Source of the DNA: JBHGBB01 sp041946755
GTDB lineage: Bacteria; UBP4; UBA4092; JAOAEQ01
Length of the DNA stretch: 11,585 nt
Assembly: GCA_041946755.1 (NCBI GenBank)
Contig: JBHGBB010000129.1
Span: 1-11,585 of the forward strand
Direction: 5' to 3'
Shown: positions 1 to 6,307 of the stretch, one piece after another
Layout: every line of letters begins with the position of its first letter
How positions within the stretch are numbered: position 1 is the first letter of the stretch
The notes under the pieces: generated by a model
Told to the model about the DNA's origin: nothing
Databases searched by the model: none
The model's input: the letters and a program-made list of their open reading frames with translations, nothing else
Program-made: the position numbers and the translations under genes

Positions 1-1162
1 GAAAAGTTTTATTTTCAAAATAGCAATACTATCGATTCTGGGCTGTTTAATTGTAGGAATTGCAGGTGCAGTATCGGAATTGACGGTTTCCGGAATGGTC
101 AAAGATGGGATTTCCAATCAACTGATACCGGACGCAAAAGTATATTTTTCCATCCAATCCTATTCTACGAAAGATAAACAGCAAGTTGAATATTCCGGAC
201 GAACCACTGCTGATCCGGAAGGAAAATACCAATTTGCGGTTTCTATCGATACTACCAAATTTAAACGAAACCGGTATCTGCGAATTCTGGTTACAGCGAA
301 AGGATATATTAGCGCTATCTATAATGGTCCGGCAATGCCTAAAATTGGAACTCGAGAAATCAAATATAATTTCGGATTGCTTCCTGAAGGGAAGGAAGCA
401 ACGGTTAAAGGATCAGTCTATGACGCAGCAACGCTAAAACCATTGCCGAATATTAAGGTAGATTTATCGTTATTAGACTCGGATTTTCAAGCGGAAACAT
501 ATATTAAAAAAGATAACGAAATCCGGCAATTAGTTACTAATACTAAAGGGATTTATGAAACGCAAATTCCCAGTAAATATGTTGATCAAATCAATTTTAC
601 TAGCCGATGGTGGATTTATATCCAGAATTCAAACTATGATATTGTAGCAGTGGATCACAGCGCTACTGGTAAATTCTTGTCCCGGGATACAACCCAACCC
701 GAACCTAACCCGGAAATGAATATTGCCATGAATATCACCGACTATTATCTGGTCAATAAAACCGCAGCTGGGAAATTGGCAGGAACCTTACTTGATCCGA
801 ATAATATACCGAGTATGAAAACGAATGTTCGCATCGAAATTCTCCCTGCCGGGGCGCTGATGAATCGGACTGGAAGATTGACTCAAACTGATCAAGGGTA
901 TATGAATACCAGAATTGCTAACTTTGAGAAGGAATTATCTACTGATAACACCGGGAAATTTAGTTGCGCTATTCCGCTGCGCTATATTTATAATCCGAAT
1001 TATACTTTCCTGATTACCGCTACTATAGCCGGGACTCCGGGTCAACAGAGTTTTACCAAACTCTGTATCCCGGGAGAATCGAAACGGGAACTAGAACAGA
1101 AACTGGATAATGGGTATATCCTAAAACTAGCTATTGAAACTTTTTCTCGCAAAGAACGCTAA
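1..1162 (+). CDS. Secreted protein with three carboxypeptidase-regulatory-like (Ig-type) repeats, start codon cut by window edge
   Basis: The frame is open from base 2. Codons 2-82 read as a Sec signal peptide (KSFIFK, then a long hydrophobic run ending GIAGAVS), and base 1 is g, fitting the last base of an ATG, so the protein would be 387 aa. The TTG at base 80 lies after the signal peptide and is not the start. Cleavage is likely after AGA (about residue 24) or VS (26). The mature part holds three similar beta-sandwich repeats starting near residues 28, 134 and 256, each with a V-x-G opening, a P-x-A/K-V strand and a T-D/N-x-x-G-K/I-Y/F turn. These resemble carboxypeptidase-regulatory or transthyretin-like domains, which usually serve as structural or binding modules outside the cytoplasm. 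No catalytic motif is visible. The last five residues (SRKER) and the TAA come from an intergenic repeat. Exact function is unknown. Confidence 0.85.
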   Translation, partial: KSFIFKIAILSILGCLIVGIAGAVSELTVSGMVKDGISNQLIPDAKVYFSIQSYSTKDKQQVEYSGRTTADPEGKYQFAVSIDTTKFKRNRYLRILVTAKGYISAIYNGPAMPKIGTREIKYNFGLLPEGKEATVKGSVYDAATLKPLPNIKVDLSLLDSDFQAETYIKKDNEIRQLVTNTKGIYETQIPSKYVDQINFTSRWWIYIQNSNYDIVAVDHSATGKFLSRDTTQPEPNPEMNIAMNITDYYLVNKTAAGKLAGTLLDPNNIPSMKTNVRIEILPAGALMNRTGRLTQTDQGYMNTRIANFEKELSTDNTGKFSCAIPLRYIYNPNYTFLITATIAGTPGQQSFTKLCIPGESKRELEQKLDNGYILKLAIETFSRKER

Positions 1163-1245
1163 GGTAAAATCGAAAAGAACGCCATGATATTTTTTACTTT
1201 GCGAACTTAGCGTCTTCTTTGCGGTCATTGCGAGAACCTTTTTTT
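1144..1245 (+). terminator. Inverted-repeat element and probable terminator at the end of the first gene
   Basis: Two nested perfect arm pairs are visible: TTCTCGCAA (1144-1152) with TTGCGAGAA (1228-1236), and ACGCTAAG (1156-1163) with CTTAGCGT (1206-1213). A run of seven T follows at 1239-1245. The left arm lies inside the coding sequence and includes its stop codon. The wording (cttagcg, tctttgcg, ttgcgagaa) resembles a class of intergenic repeats I have seen in many environmental genomes; this family assignment is from memory. The loop is long, so termination is plausible but not certain. Confidence 0.55.
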
Positions 1246-1250
1246 ATTCC

Positions 1251-1283
1251 CTATTTAACTATTTAACTTATTTAACCATTTAA
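1251..1283. repeat. Tandem octamer array, consensus CTATTTAA
   Basis: Four units lie in a row: CTATTTAA (1251-1258), CTATTTAA (1259-1266), CTTATTTAA (1267-1275, one base longer) and CCATTTAA (1276-1283). The array ends three bases before the GTG start of the CYTH gene, so it makes up that gene's immediate 5' leader and leaves no room for a Shine-Dalgarno sequence. Confidence 0.85.
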
Positions 1284-1286
1284 CTA

Positions 1287-1808
1287 GTGCCTATAATAAT
1301 TGAAATTAAAGCGAAATGCGATAACCAAAGTAGAATAAGAGATATTCTTACCTCACACCATGCGCTCTTTAAAGGAACCGACCACCAGATCGATACCTAT
1401 TTCAAAATAAATCATGGGAGATTGAAACTCAGGGAAGGGAATATTGAAAACCACCTGATTTATTATGATCGGGAGAATACTGCTACTCCGAAAAAAAGTG
1501 AAGTTACCTTATTCAAAACCGAACCGGGGTCATCCCTGAAACAGATTTTAACTCAATCGCTGGGTATCCTCGTTATCGTTGATAAACAGCGGGAAATATA
1601 TTTTATTAATAATGTTAAGTTCCATATCGATGCGGTTAAAGATTTAGGCACCTTCATCGAAATCGAAGCGATTGATGATGATGGGTCGATTGGGAAAGAT
1701 AAACTCCGGGAACAATGCCAGCATTACCTCGACTTATTCCAGATTAATCCAGCCGATTTAATCTCGCATTCATATAGCGATTTGCTAATAAATAGAATTA
1801 AGAGTTAA
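1287..1808 (+). CDS. CYTH-domain protein, class IV adenylate cyclase-like (CyaB type)
   Basis: This 173-aa cytoplasmic protein has the CYTH (triphosphate tunnel) signature. At the N-terminus IEIKAK provides E6, K8 and K10. The motif QIDTYF-x5-GRLKLRE (about 34-50) provides R45, K47 and R49. K70 lies in PKKSEV, K100 and R102 in VDKQREIY, D115 in FHIDAV, and E125 and E127 in GTFIEIEAI. These alternating charged residues line the tunnel that binds triphosphates and metal. Relatives are annotated as class IV adenylate cyclases, though many CYTH proteins are triphosphatases, so the reaction is not settled. The start is GTG; a TAA in frame at 1281 rules out anything further upstream, and the conserved MPxxxEIKAK opening fits. 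No ribosome binding site is visible. The last codons and stop fall in a heptamer array. Confidence 0.87.
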   Translation: MPIIIEIKAKCDNQSRIRDILTSHHALFKGTDHQIDTYFKINHGRLKLREGNIENHLIYYDRENTATPKKSEVTLFKTEPGSSLKQILTQSLGILVIVDKQREIYFINNVKFHIDAVKDLGTFIEIEAIDDDGSIGKDKLREQCQHYLDLFQINPADLISHSYSDLLINRIKS

Positions 1809-1885
1809 GAATGAAGAGTTAAGAATTTAAATTAAATATGCGTGCCTTTCATTCTTAATTCTTAACTTTTAACTCTTAACTTCAT
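1794..1885. repeat. Head-to-head heptamer array between convergent genes, possible bidirectional terminator
   Basis: The left half runs in 7-base phase: AGAATTA, AGAGTTA, AGAATGA, AGAGTTA, AGAATTT (1794-1828). The right half is ATTCTTA, ATTCTTA, ACTTTTA, ACTCTTA, ACTTCAT (1851-1885), the reverse complement of the same word family. A perfect 10-bp stem is AGTTAAGAAT (1817-1826) with ATTCTTAACT (1858-1867). The left half encodes the C-terminal RIKS and stop of the CYTH gene; the right half overlaps the stop of the GlcF gene. A role in ending both transcripts is inference. Confidence 0.8.
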
Positions 1886-3183
1886 TTTCTTTTTTTGTTA
1901 TAAGCCTTTGCCAGGAGTTGTATCGGATGGATAACTTGGGCGTTGAGGTTCGAGCGATATATACCGAGTCCCAGTTGCATCAAACAGGATGGACAGCCGG
2001 AAGCGATTAATTGGGATTCAGTATTCGCGATATTATTCATCTTCCGACCAAGGATTTTCATCGAGACTTCATATTTGGTTAGATTATACGACCCCGCACC
2101 GCCACAACACCAATCGGATTCGGGTAATTCAACGAACTCTAGATTCGGGATCGATTTCAGGATATCCCGGGGCGCTTTCGTTACCTTCTGCCCTCGACCG
2201 AGATGGCATGGATCATGATAAGTCACTTTGATTTTTGATTGTTTACCCTGAGCGAAGTCGAAGGGCGGAGCTTCTTTAATTCCGATTTTCCCGATAAATT
2301 CCGAGATATCGACCAGTTTCTTTTTAACCTGTTTCGCGATTTCCTCTTCCGGCTCACCATGAAATAACGCTTCATAATCTTTTAAAAACGACCCGCAAGA
2401 CGCGCAATCAGTGATAATCGCATCCACATCTAGGTTCTTGAAGATATTCAGATTATACCGGGCAATCTGTTTCGCCATATCAAGTTCGCCATACGCCCGA
2501 TGCGGCATCCCGCAGCATTTCGCATCCAGGATATTGACTACTTCACAATGGTTCTCGGTTAATACCGTTAAACTTGCCCTAACCGAACTGGTAAAGATCA
2601 GGTTATTAGCGCAATTTAAAAAGTACCCTACCCGATATTTCTTTTCACCCACTGCCGGAACAACTTTCGGTAATGATTTCCGAATTGACCGGGATTCCAG
2701 GTTCGGTAGAATATGGTCTAAATCATTCAACTGCTGCGAGACTAACTTGAGTATCCCTGTTTTCTGGATAATACTGCGTAACCCGATTTGGTCATAGAGC
2801 CGGTATGGTACCATCGCCCATTCTAATCTCGGTGAGGTTGCCATCAACCAATGGAATAACGGCGCTTTAAAAAACGGCTGTTTCCGGTTCTTATTCAAAT
2901 ACGCTTTAGTATCGAGAATAGTTGAATCGACTAATACTCCTGAAGGACACGCGGTAACGCATGCCTGGCAGGATAAACAATGATATACCAGTTTATTCAA
3001 CCGTTTGGTGGTATCGAGTTTATTATCCGCTACCGCCCGGGATAACGCTACCCAGCCGCGCGGACTGGTACTTTCAATTCCTAACTCCCGATATACCGGG
3101 CATACCGGTAAACAGAACCCACACCGCATACAACTCAGCATCTGCTCATAGGTCGGAGCAGCGAATTTTCTTGAATTACTCAT
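1882..3183 (-). CDS. glcF: Glycolate oxidase GlcF-type iron-sulphur subunit
   Basis: This is the electron-transfer partner of a GlcD-type flavoprotein. Numbered from an upstream ATG at 3204, it has two ferredoxin-like 4Fe-4S motifs, C25-C28-C31-C35P and C76-C79-C82-C86P. Two cysteine-rich CCG domains follow: C198, CCG 230-232 and C267/C270, then DPCHL 331-335, CCGG 366-369 and GCPSC 403-407. This is the normal GlcF layout, with no membrane segment. I prefer the ATG at 3183 (MSNSRKF, 433 aa) because the seven extra residues MLNAKFN come from a heptamer repeat; neither start has a Shine-Dalgarno sequence. A palindromic repeat adds PFDFAQG at 314-320 in the linker before VTYHDPCH. GlcD lies upstream in the same direction. 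No GlcE gene is present, so substrate (glycolate, D-lactate or another 2-hydroxyacid) is uncertain. Confidence 0.9.
   Translation of the reverse strand: MSNSRKFAAPTYEQMLSCMRCGFCLPVCPVYRELGIESTSPRGWVALSRAVADNKLDTTKRLNKLVYHCLSCQACVTACPSGVLVDSTILDTKAYLNKNRKQPFFKAPLFHWLMATSPRLEWAMVPYRLYDQIGLRSIIQKTGILKLVSQQLNDLDHILPNLESRSIRKSLPKVVPAVGEKKYRVGYFLNCANNLIFTSSVRASLTVLTENHCEVVNILDAKCCGMPHRAYGELDMAKQIARYNLNIFKNLDVDAIITDCASCGSFLKDYEALFHGEPEEEIAKQVKKKLVDISEFIGKIGIKEAPPFDFAQGKQSKIKVTYHDPCHLGRGQKVTKAPRDILKSIPNLEFVELPESDWCCGGAGSYNLTKYEVSMKILGRKMNNIANTESQLIASGCPSCLMQLGLGIYRSNLNAQVIHPIQLLAKAYNKKRK
2246..2265. repeat. Palindromic repeat element inserted in frame in the GlcF gene
   Basis: The 20 bases CCCTGAGCGAAGTCGAAGGG have pairing ends (CCCT with AGGG) around a partly self-complementary core. 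I recognise this word as a short palindromic repeat that recurs in many environmental bacterial genomes, usually between genes. Here it is read on the minus strand as PFDFAQG without disturbing the frame. Confidence 0.7.
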
Positions 3184-3188
3184 GTTAA

Positions 3189-3239
3189 ATTTAGCATTTA
3201 GCATTTCATATTTTAAAATGCTAATTTTGCATTTTGCAA
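3189..3239. repeat. Heptamer array and hairpin between the GlcD and GlcF genes
   Basis: Seven successive units stay in 7-base phase: ATTTAGC, ATTTAGC, ATTTCAT, ATTTTAA, AATGCTA, ATTTTGC, ATTTTGC (3189-3237). TAGCATTT (3199-3206) and AAATGCTA (3216-3223) form an 8-bp stem with a 9-base loop, and TTGCATTTTGCAA (3227-3239) is a small palindrome. On the minus strand the array contains in-frame ATGs that could mislead start calling for the GlcF gene. Confidence 0.75.
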
Positions 3240-3254
3240 TAATTGGTTTTCCTA

Positions 3255-3282
3255 TATGCTCGCTACTATCTACTAGCTACTT
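3255..3282. repeat. Heptamer array overlapping the 3' end of the GlcD gene
   Basis: The units are TATGCTC, GCTACTA, TCTACTA and GCTACTT (3255-3282). Read on the minus strand they supply the final codons V-A-S-R and the TAG stop of the GlcD gene. The word differs from the neighbouring array at 3189-3239. Confidence 0.65.
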
Positions 3283-4663
3283 TATTAACAAATATTTTTC
3301 CTGGATTGAGAATTCCATTCGGGTCGAGTGCATCTTTAATCTTCCGCATGGTATCGATTCCCGAACTGCCTACCTGCTGAGGTAGGAACTGCGCTTTCGC
3401 GATGCCGATACCATGTTCACCGCTGATAGTCCCATTTAATTTAAGTGCTGCTTCGAATATCTCATTAACCGCTTTATGCACCCGTTCCATTTCAGCTGTA
3501 TCCCGTTCATCAGTAAGAATCGTTGGATGCAGGTTGCCATCTCCCGCATGACCGAAAGTAGCGATTTGTAACTGATATTTCTCAGCGATTTTGGTCACTT
3601 CAGTAACCATCGCTGCCAGGTTACTACGTGGCACTGTTGCATCTTCAAGAATCGTTGTTGGTCGCGACCGGGCTAACGCCGCTAACGCACTCCGGCGCGC
3701 CATCGCTAACTGGTCAGCTTCTTCTTTAGATTGGGCAACTTTAACTTCAACCGCATTACATTCCCGAGCGACTTTTTCTACCGACTTCGCATCTTCTTCT
3801 ATTGCCGCAGGTACCCCATCGACTTCGATCCATAACAAGGCATCGATATCCAGCGGTAATCCGATTTTCGCATAATCTTCAACGCATTTTATGGTTAACC
3901 GATCCAGCATTTCTAAGGTTACCGGGATAACTTTCGCTTCAACGATTTTAGAAACCGCTTGCGCTGCATCTACCAACCGTTTGAAATAGACTAAGAGAGT
4001 TTTCCGGGCATGAGGGAATGGGATCAACTTAACAATTATCTTGGTAACAATTCCCAAGGTACCTTCAGAACCGATAAACAACTGGGTTAAGTTATAACCG
4101 GCAACATCTTTTACCGTATACCCGCCGGTTTTGATAATTTCGCCGGTCGGCAATACCAATTCCAATCCTAAAATATAATCTTTCGTCACCCCATATTTGA
4201 AACAGCGCGGTCCCCCGGCATTTTCCGCAACATTCCCGCCGATCGAGCTTACTTTCATACTACCCGGGTCAGGCGGATAAAACAATCCGAGTTTTTCAAC
4301 AGCATTATGCAGTTCAGTGGTAATCACTCCGGGTTCAACCGTTGCGGTAAGGTTTTCTTTATCGATATCGATAATCCGGTTCATCCGGTTCATAACCATT
4401 ACTATCCCACCCTGAACCGCAATCGAACCACCGGAGAGATTGGTTCCAGACCCGCGGGGAATAATCGGAATCTTATTCTGGTTGGCTAGTTTGACGATAG
4501 CAGCTACTTCTGCGGTATTTCCCGGACGAATGATAGCTTCCGGCGCATGATGTAATAACGGTGTGGAATCATAGCCATAAACATAGAGGTCTTCCGGAGA
4601 ATCTGAGAAATACTCTTTTCCAACAATCGTAATTAACTCTTTTTTAATTGAATCGGATAGCAT
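3266..4663 (-). CDS. glcD: GlcD-type FAD-linked 2-hydroxyacid oxidase subunit
   Basis: This 465-aa protein matches the usual length and layout of GlcD. An N-terminal PCMH-type FAD-binding domain carries IIPRGSGTNLSGG (about 66-79), YPPDPGSMKVSSIGGNVAENAGG and IGSEGTLGIVT. The C-terminal oxidase domain carries FGHAGDGNLHP (about 370-380), SGEHGIG (414-420) and a DPNGILNPGKIF ending. Family members oxidise glycolate, D-lactate or similar acids and pass electrons through the iron-sulphur partner, here the gene just downstream. I choose the ATG at 4663 (MLSDSIKKEL); an ATG at 4717 would add 18 residues read out of a heptamer array. No Shine-Dalgarno sequence is visible. The C-terminal VASR also derives from a repeat. 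It lies between a GH4 gene and GlcF, probably in one transcript. The true substrate is not determined by the sequence. Confidence 0.92.
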   Translation of the reverse strand: MLSDSIKKELITIVGKEYFSDSPEDLYVYGYDSTPLLHHAPEAIIRPGNTAEVAAIVKLANQNKIPIIPRGSGTNLSGGSIAVQGGIVMVMNRMNRIIDIDKENLTATVEPGVITTELHNAVEKLGLFYPPDPGSMKVSSIGGNVAENAGGPRCFKYGVTKDYILGLELVLPTGEIIKTGGYTVKDVAGYNLTQLFIGSEGTLGIVTKIIVKLIPFPHARKTLLVYFKRLVDAAQAVSKIVEAKVIPVTLEMLDRLTIKCVEDYAKIGLPLDIDALLWIEVDGVPAAIEEDAKSVEKVARECNAVEVKVAQSKEEADQLAMARRSALAALARSRPTTILEDATVPRSNLAAMVTEVTKIAEKYQLQIATFGHAGDGNLHPTILTDERDTAEMERVHKAVNEIFEAALKLNGTISGEHGIGIAKAQFLPQQVGSSGIDTMRKIKDALDPNGILNPGKIFVNKVASR

Positions 4664-4673
4664 AGTTTTTGAA

Positions 4674-4731
4674 GTTGTTAGTTGTCGGTTGTTAGTTATT
4701 AGACTAAAAACTAACAACTAAAAACTAAAAA
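4674..4731. repeat. Head-to-head heptamer array between the GH4 and GlcD genes
   Basis: The left half is GTTGTTA, GTTGTCG, GTTGTTA, GTTATTA (4674-4701). The right half, in 7-base phase, is CTAAAAA, CTAACAA, CTAAAAA, CTAAAAA (4704-4731). GTTGTTA is the reverse complement of CTAACAA apart from a one-base rotation. GTTGTTAGTT (4688-4697) and AACTAACAAC (4709-4718) give a perfect 10-bp stem with an 11-base loop. It lies within the probable GH4-GlcD-GlcF transcript, so it could act as a processing or partial termination site; that is inference. Confidence 0.85.
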
Positions 4732-4739
4732 CTGATTGG

Positions 4740-6050
4740 TTATTTAGACTTAAATTGTGGCAGCCATTTTTTCTCGGCTTTAAACATTTCATCGACCATA
4801 TTCCGGATTTCTTCTAAGGAACATACCGCCGCGGTTAATGGGTCATAGGCAATCGCCCAGAACGCCATCTCTTTATCTCCGGTTAATGCAGCTTTAACCG
4901 CCATCTCCTGGACTGCGATATTGCTGCGGTTTAATGCGGCTAGTTGCGGAGGGAGATCGCCGACATAACAAGGATGAATCCCCTGTTTATCGACATAACA
5001 TGGCACTTCGACGCAACATCCTTCAGGTAGATTGGTAATCAACCCATTATTTTTAACATTGCCATTAATCCGGCGGACGATGCCGGTATGCAGCGAATGA
5101 ATTATAAACGACCCATATTCATGGGATTGGGTTAAATCGATTGGCTTTTTACTCGACGCGATTTTCTCTAATTCGACGGCATAATTCTCGCGGTCAGTAC
5201 CATAAAGCTGGAGGATGAATCCGGTCCCACCATTCCAACTGCCACCGGGAGTATATTTCTCTTTCAAATCCGGCCGTTTCCGAAACCAGGCGTTATATTC
5301 GGAATTATGTCCGCTAGATTCGGTAACAAAATATCCCAGATGTTTAAACATCTCGAATCGGGTAGTCTCGATATTATATACTTTCGGGTCATTGATTTTT
5401 TTGCGAACTAACGGATACGCATCTTTCCCTTTCCACTTAAATTCCAGGAACCAGGCTTGATGATTGATTCCAGCGACCCAATATTCGACTTCATTGGATG
5501 GGATTCCGATATAATTCGATAACTGCCATGCAGTACCCTGGACACTATGGCATAACCCGACATTCTTTACAGAGGTCGCGTCATTAATCGCCCAGCAGAG
5601 CATTGCCATTGGATTGGTATAGTTCAATAGCCAGGCATTCGGACAGTATTTCTCGATATCTTTGCAGATATCGACTATTACCGGGATAGTGCGTAGTGCA
5701 CGAAATACTCCGCCCGGTCCTAGGGTATCACCGATACACTGGTCTACTCCATATTTCAGCGGAATCTCAATATCCGGCCGGATGACCTCGATATCTCCCG
5801 AAAGTATCATGATGATTACATAATCGGCACCTTTCAACGCTTCTTTCCGGCTGGTAGTCACCTGCAGTTTCGCCGGGAATTTACCTTGTTTAATAATCTT
5901 TTCGGCTATTCTCCGGGTATAATCCAGCCGTTTTGGATTAATATCCATCAATGCGAACGTTGCATCCTGCAGTTCCGGAAACCCTAATATATCGATCATC
6001 AATCTGCGCGAAAACCCTAAACTTCCAGCACCGATAAACGCTATTTTCAT
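4740..6050 (-). CDS. Glycoside hydrolase family 4, alpha-galactosidase type (MelA-like)
   Basis: This 436-aa cytoplasmic enzyme of normal GH4 length opens with a Rossmann NAD-binding motif, GAGSLGF (7-13). GH4 enzymes use NAD and a divalent metal to break glycosidic bonds by oxidation, elimination and reduction. The active-site motif CHSV is at 167-170, and C167 with H197 (GINHQ) fits the metal ligands. NYTNPMAM (143-150), GDTLGPGGVFRALR and SSGHNSEYNAWFRK are also typical. CHSV is the alpha-galactosidase form of this motif; alpha-galacturonidases have CHEV and phospho-glycosidases have other variants. ATG at 6050 is fixed by the Rossmann strand directly after it. It appears to head an operon with the GlcD and GlcF genes, 76 bp upstream of the chosen GlcD start, with a candidate promoter and leader hairpin upstream. 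Substrate should be checked, as GH4 assignments from sequence can be wrong. Confidence 0.92.
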   Translation of the reverse strand: MKIAFIGAGSLGFSRRLMIDILGFPELQDATFALMDINPKRLDYTRRIAEKIIKQGKFPAKLQVTTSRKEALKGADYVIIMILSGDIEVIRPDIEIPLKYGVDQCIGDTLGPGGVFRALRTIPVIVDICKDIEKYCPNAWLLNYTNPMAMLCWAINDATSVKNVGLCHSVQGTAWQLSNYIGIPSNEVEYWVAGINHQAWFLEFKWKGKDAYPLVRKKINDPKVYNIETTRFEMFKHLGYFVTESSGHNSEYNAWFRKRPDLKEKYTPGGSWNGGTGFILQLYGTDRENYAVELEKIASSKKPIDLTQSHEYGSFIIHSLHTGIVRRINGNVKNNGLITNLPEGCCVEVPCYVDKQGIHPCYVGDLPPQLAALNRSNIAVQEMAVKAALTGDKEMAFWAIAYDPLTAAVCSLEEIRNMVDEMFKAEKKWLPQFKSK

Positions 6051-6060
6051 ATAATAAAAT

Positions 6061-6115
6061 AACCACTGAATCCACTGATTGGTATCTGATATTTATCTCA
6101 GTAGTTCCAGAGGTT
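6061..6115 (-). promoter_or_regulatory. Leader hairpin just upstream of the GH4 start
   Basis: Bases 6061-6078 pair with 6098-6115 around a 19-base loop: 14 of 18 positions pair as Watson-Crick. Two of the four mismatches (6069/6107 and 6073/6103) become G-U pairs in minus-strand RNA only, giving 16 of 18 in the GH4 transcript. The stem ends 10 bases before the ATG at 6050, where a ribosome would bind. Control of translation is inference; the left arm also contains a CCACTGA word repeat, so it may be another word array. Confidence 0.45.
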
Positions 6116-6151
6116 TTTAAATAGTCCCTCCTAGGATATTTTATACTATCT

Positions 6152-6180
6152 ATTTTATCGTGATTTAAGGTTTTAGGCAA
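6152..6180 (-). promoter_or_regulatory. Candidate sigma-70-type promoter for the GH4-GlcD-GlcF operon
   Basis: On the minus strand TTGCCT (6180-6175) and TAAAAT (6157-6152) are separated by exactly 17 bases, close to the -35/-10 consensus. Transcription would start near 6145 and give a leader of about 95 bases that includes the hairpin at 6061-6115. The 257-base gap 6051-6307 between the divergent genes holds this site, the hairpin and the plus-strand signals, with no gene visible in it. Confidence 0.45.
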
Positions 6181-6260
6181 ATGAATGGAGATTAGAAAAC
6201 AGGATTGTTTACTCCGGTATTTTGAAGGCAGTTTCTCATTATATAGAAAGACGATTCCTA

Positions 6261-6269
6261 TGGTATACT
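6261..6269 (+). promoter_or_regulatory. Candidate extended -10 promoter for the glycoside hydrolase pair
   Basis: TGGTATACT is a good extended -10 element (TG-N-TATACT) 38 bases before the ATG at 6308. The matching -35 position is poor, which is tolerated in extended -10 promoters. Transcription would begin near 6276. Confidence 0.35.
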
Positions 6270-6294
6270 AACATACTTTTATAATCTTATCTTT

Positions 6295-6300
6295 AAAGGA
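6295..6300 (+). promoter_or_regulatory. Shine-Dalgarno site for the first glycoside hydrolase
   Basis: AAAGGA ends seven bases before the ATG at 6308. It is the only clear Shine-Dalgarno sequence in front of any start that can be inspected in this window, and it fixes this start. Confidence 0.65.
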
Positions 6301-6307
6301 TAAACCT

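Noticed and set aside
41..49. Lipoprotein signal (ILGC) in the first protein
   Set aside because: The cysteine lies in the middle of the hydrophobic stretch, the residue before G is leucine, and a normal signal peptidase I site follows at AGA or VS.
80..82. TTG as the start of the first gene
   Set aside because: The frame is open to base 2 and the upstream codons encode a clear signal peptide, so the real start lies at the window edge.
1251..1283. Tandem short units as a possible CRISPR array
   Set aside because: The units are 7-9 bases with no unique spacers between them, and no cas gene is present.
2411..2797. Plus-strand open frame of 128 codons inside the GlcF gene
   Set aside because: It is antisense to conserved iron-sulphur domain sequence and shows no domain of its own.
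3184..3204. Seven-residue extension of the GlcF protein (MLNAKFN)
   Set aside because: It is encoded by ATTTAGC-type heptamer units with no Shine-Dalgarno sequence; the ATG at 3183 is more likely, though not proven.
4664..4717. Eighteen-residue N-terminal extension of the GlcD protein
   Set aside because: The extra codons are read out of a tandem heptamer array, and the GlcD-like sequence begins at the ATG at 4663.
6127..6132. AGGAGG on the minus strand, resembling a strong Shine-Dalgarno site
   Set aside because: No ATG, GTG or TTG follows within usable distance; it sits about 80 bases before the GH4 start, so it is probably chance.
5938..6180. Minus-strand open frame of 80 codons over the GH4 start and divergent gap
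   Set aside because: It overlaps the GH4 gene in another frame, shows no recognisable domain, and its TTG start lies in the candidate -35 box.
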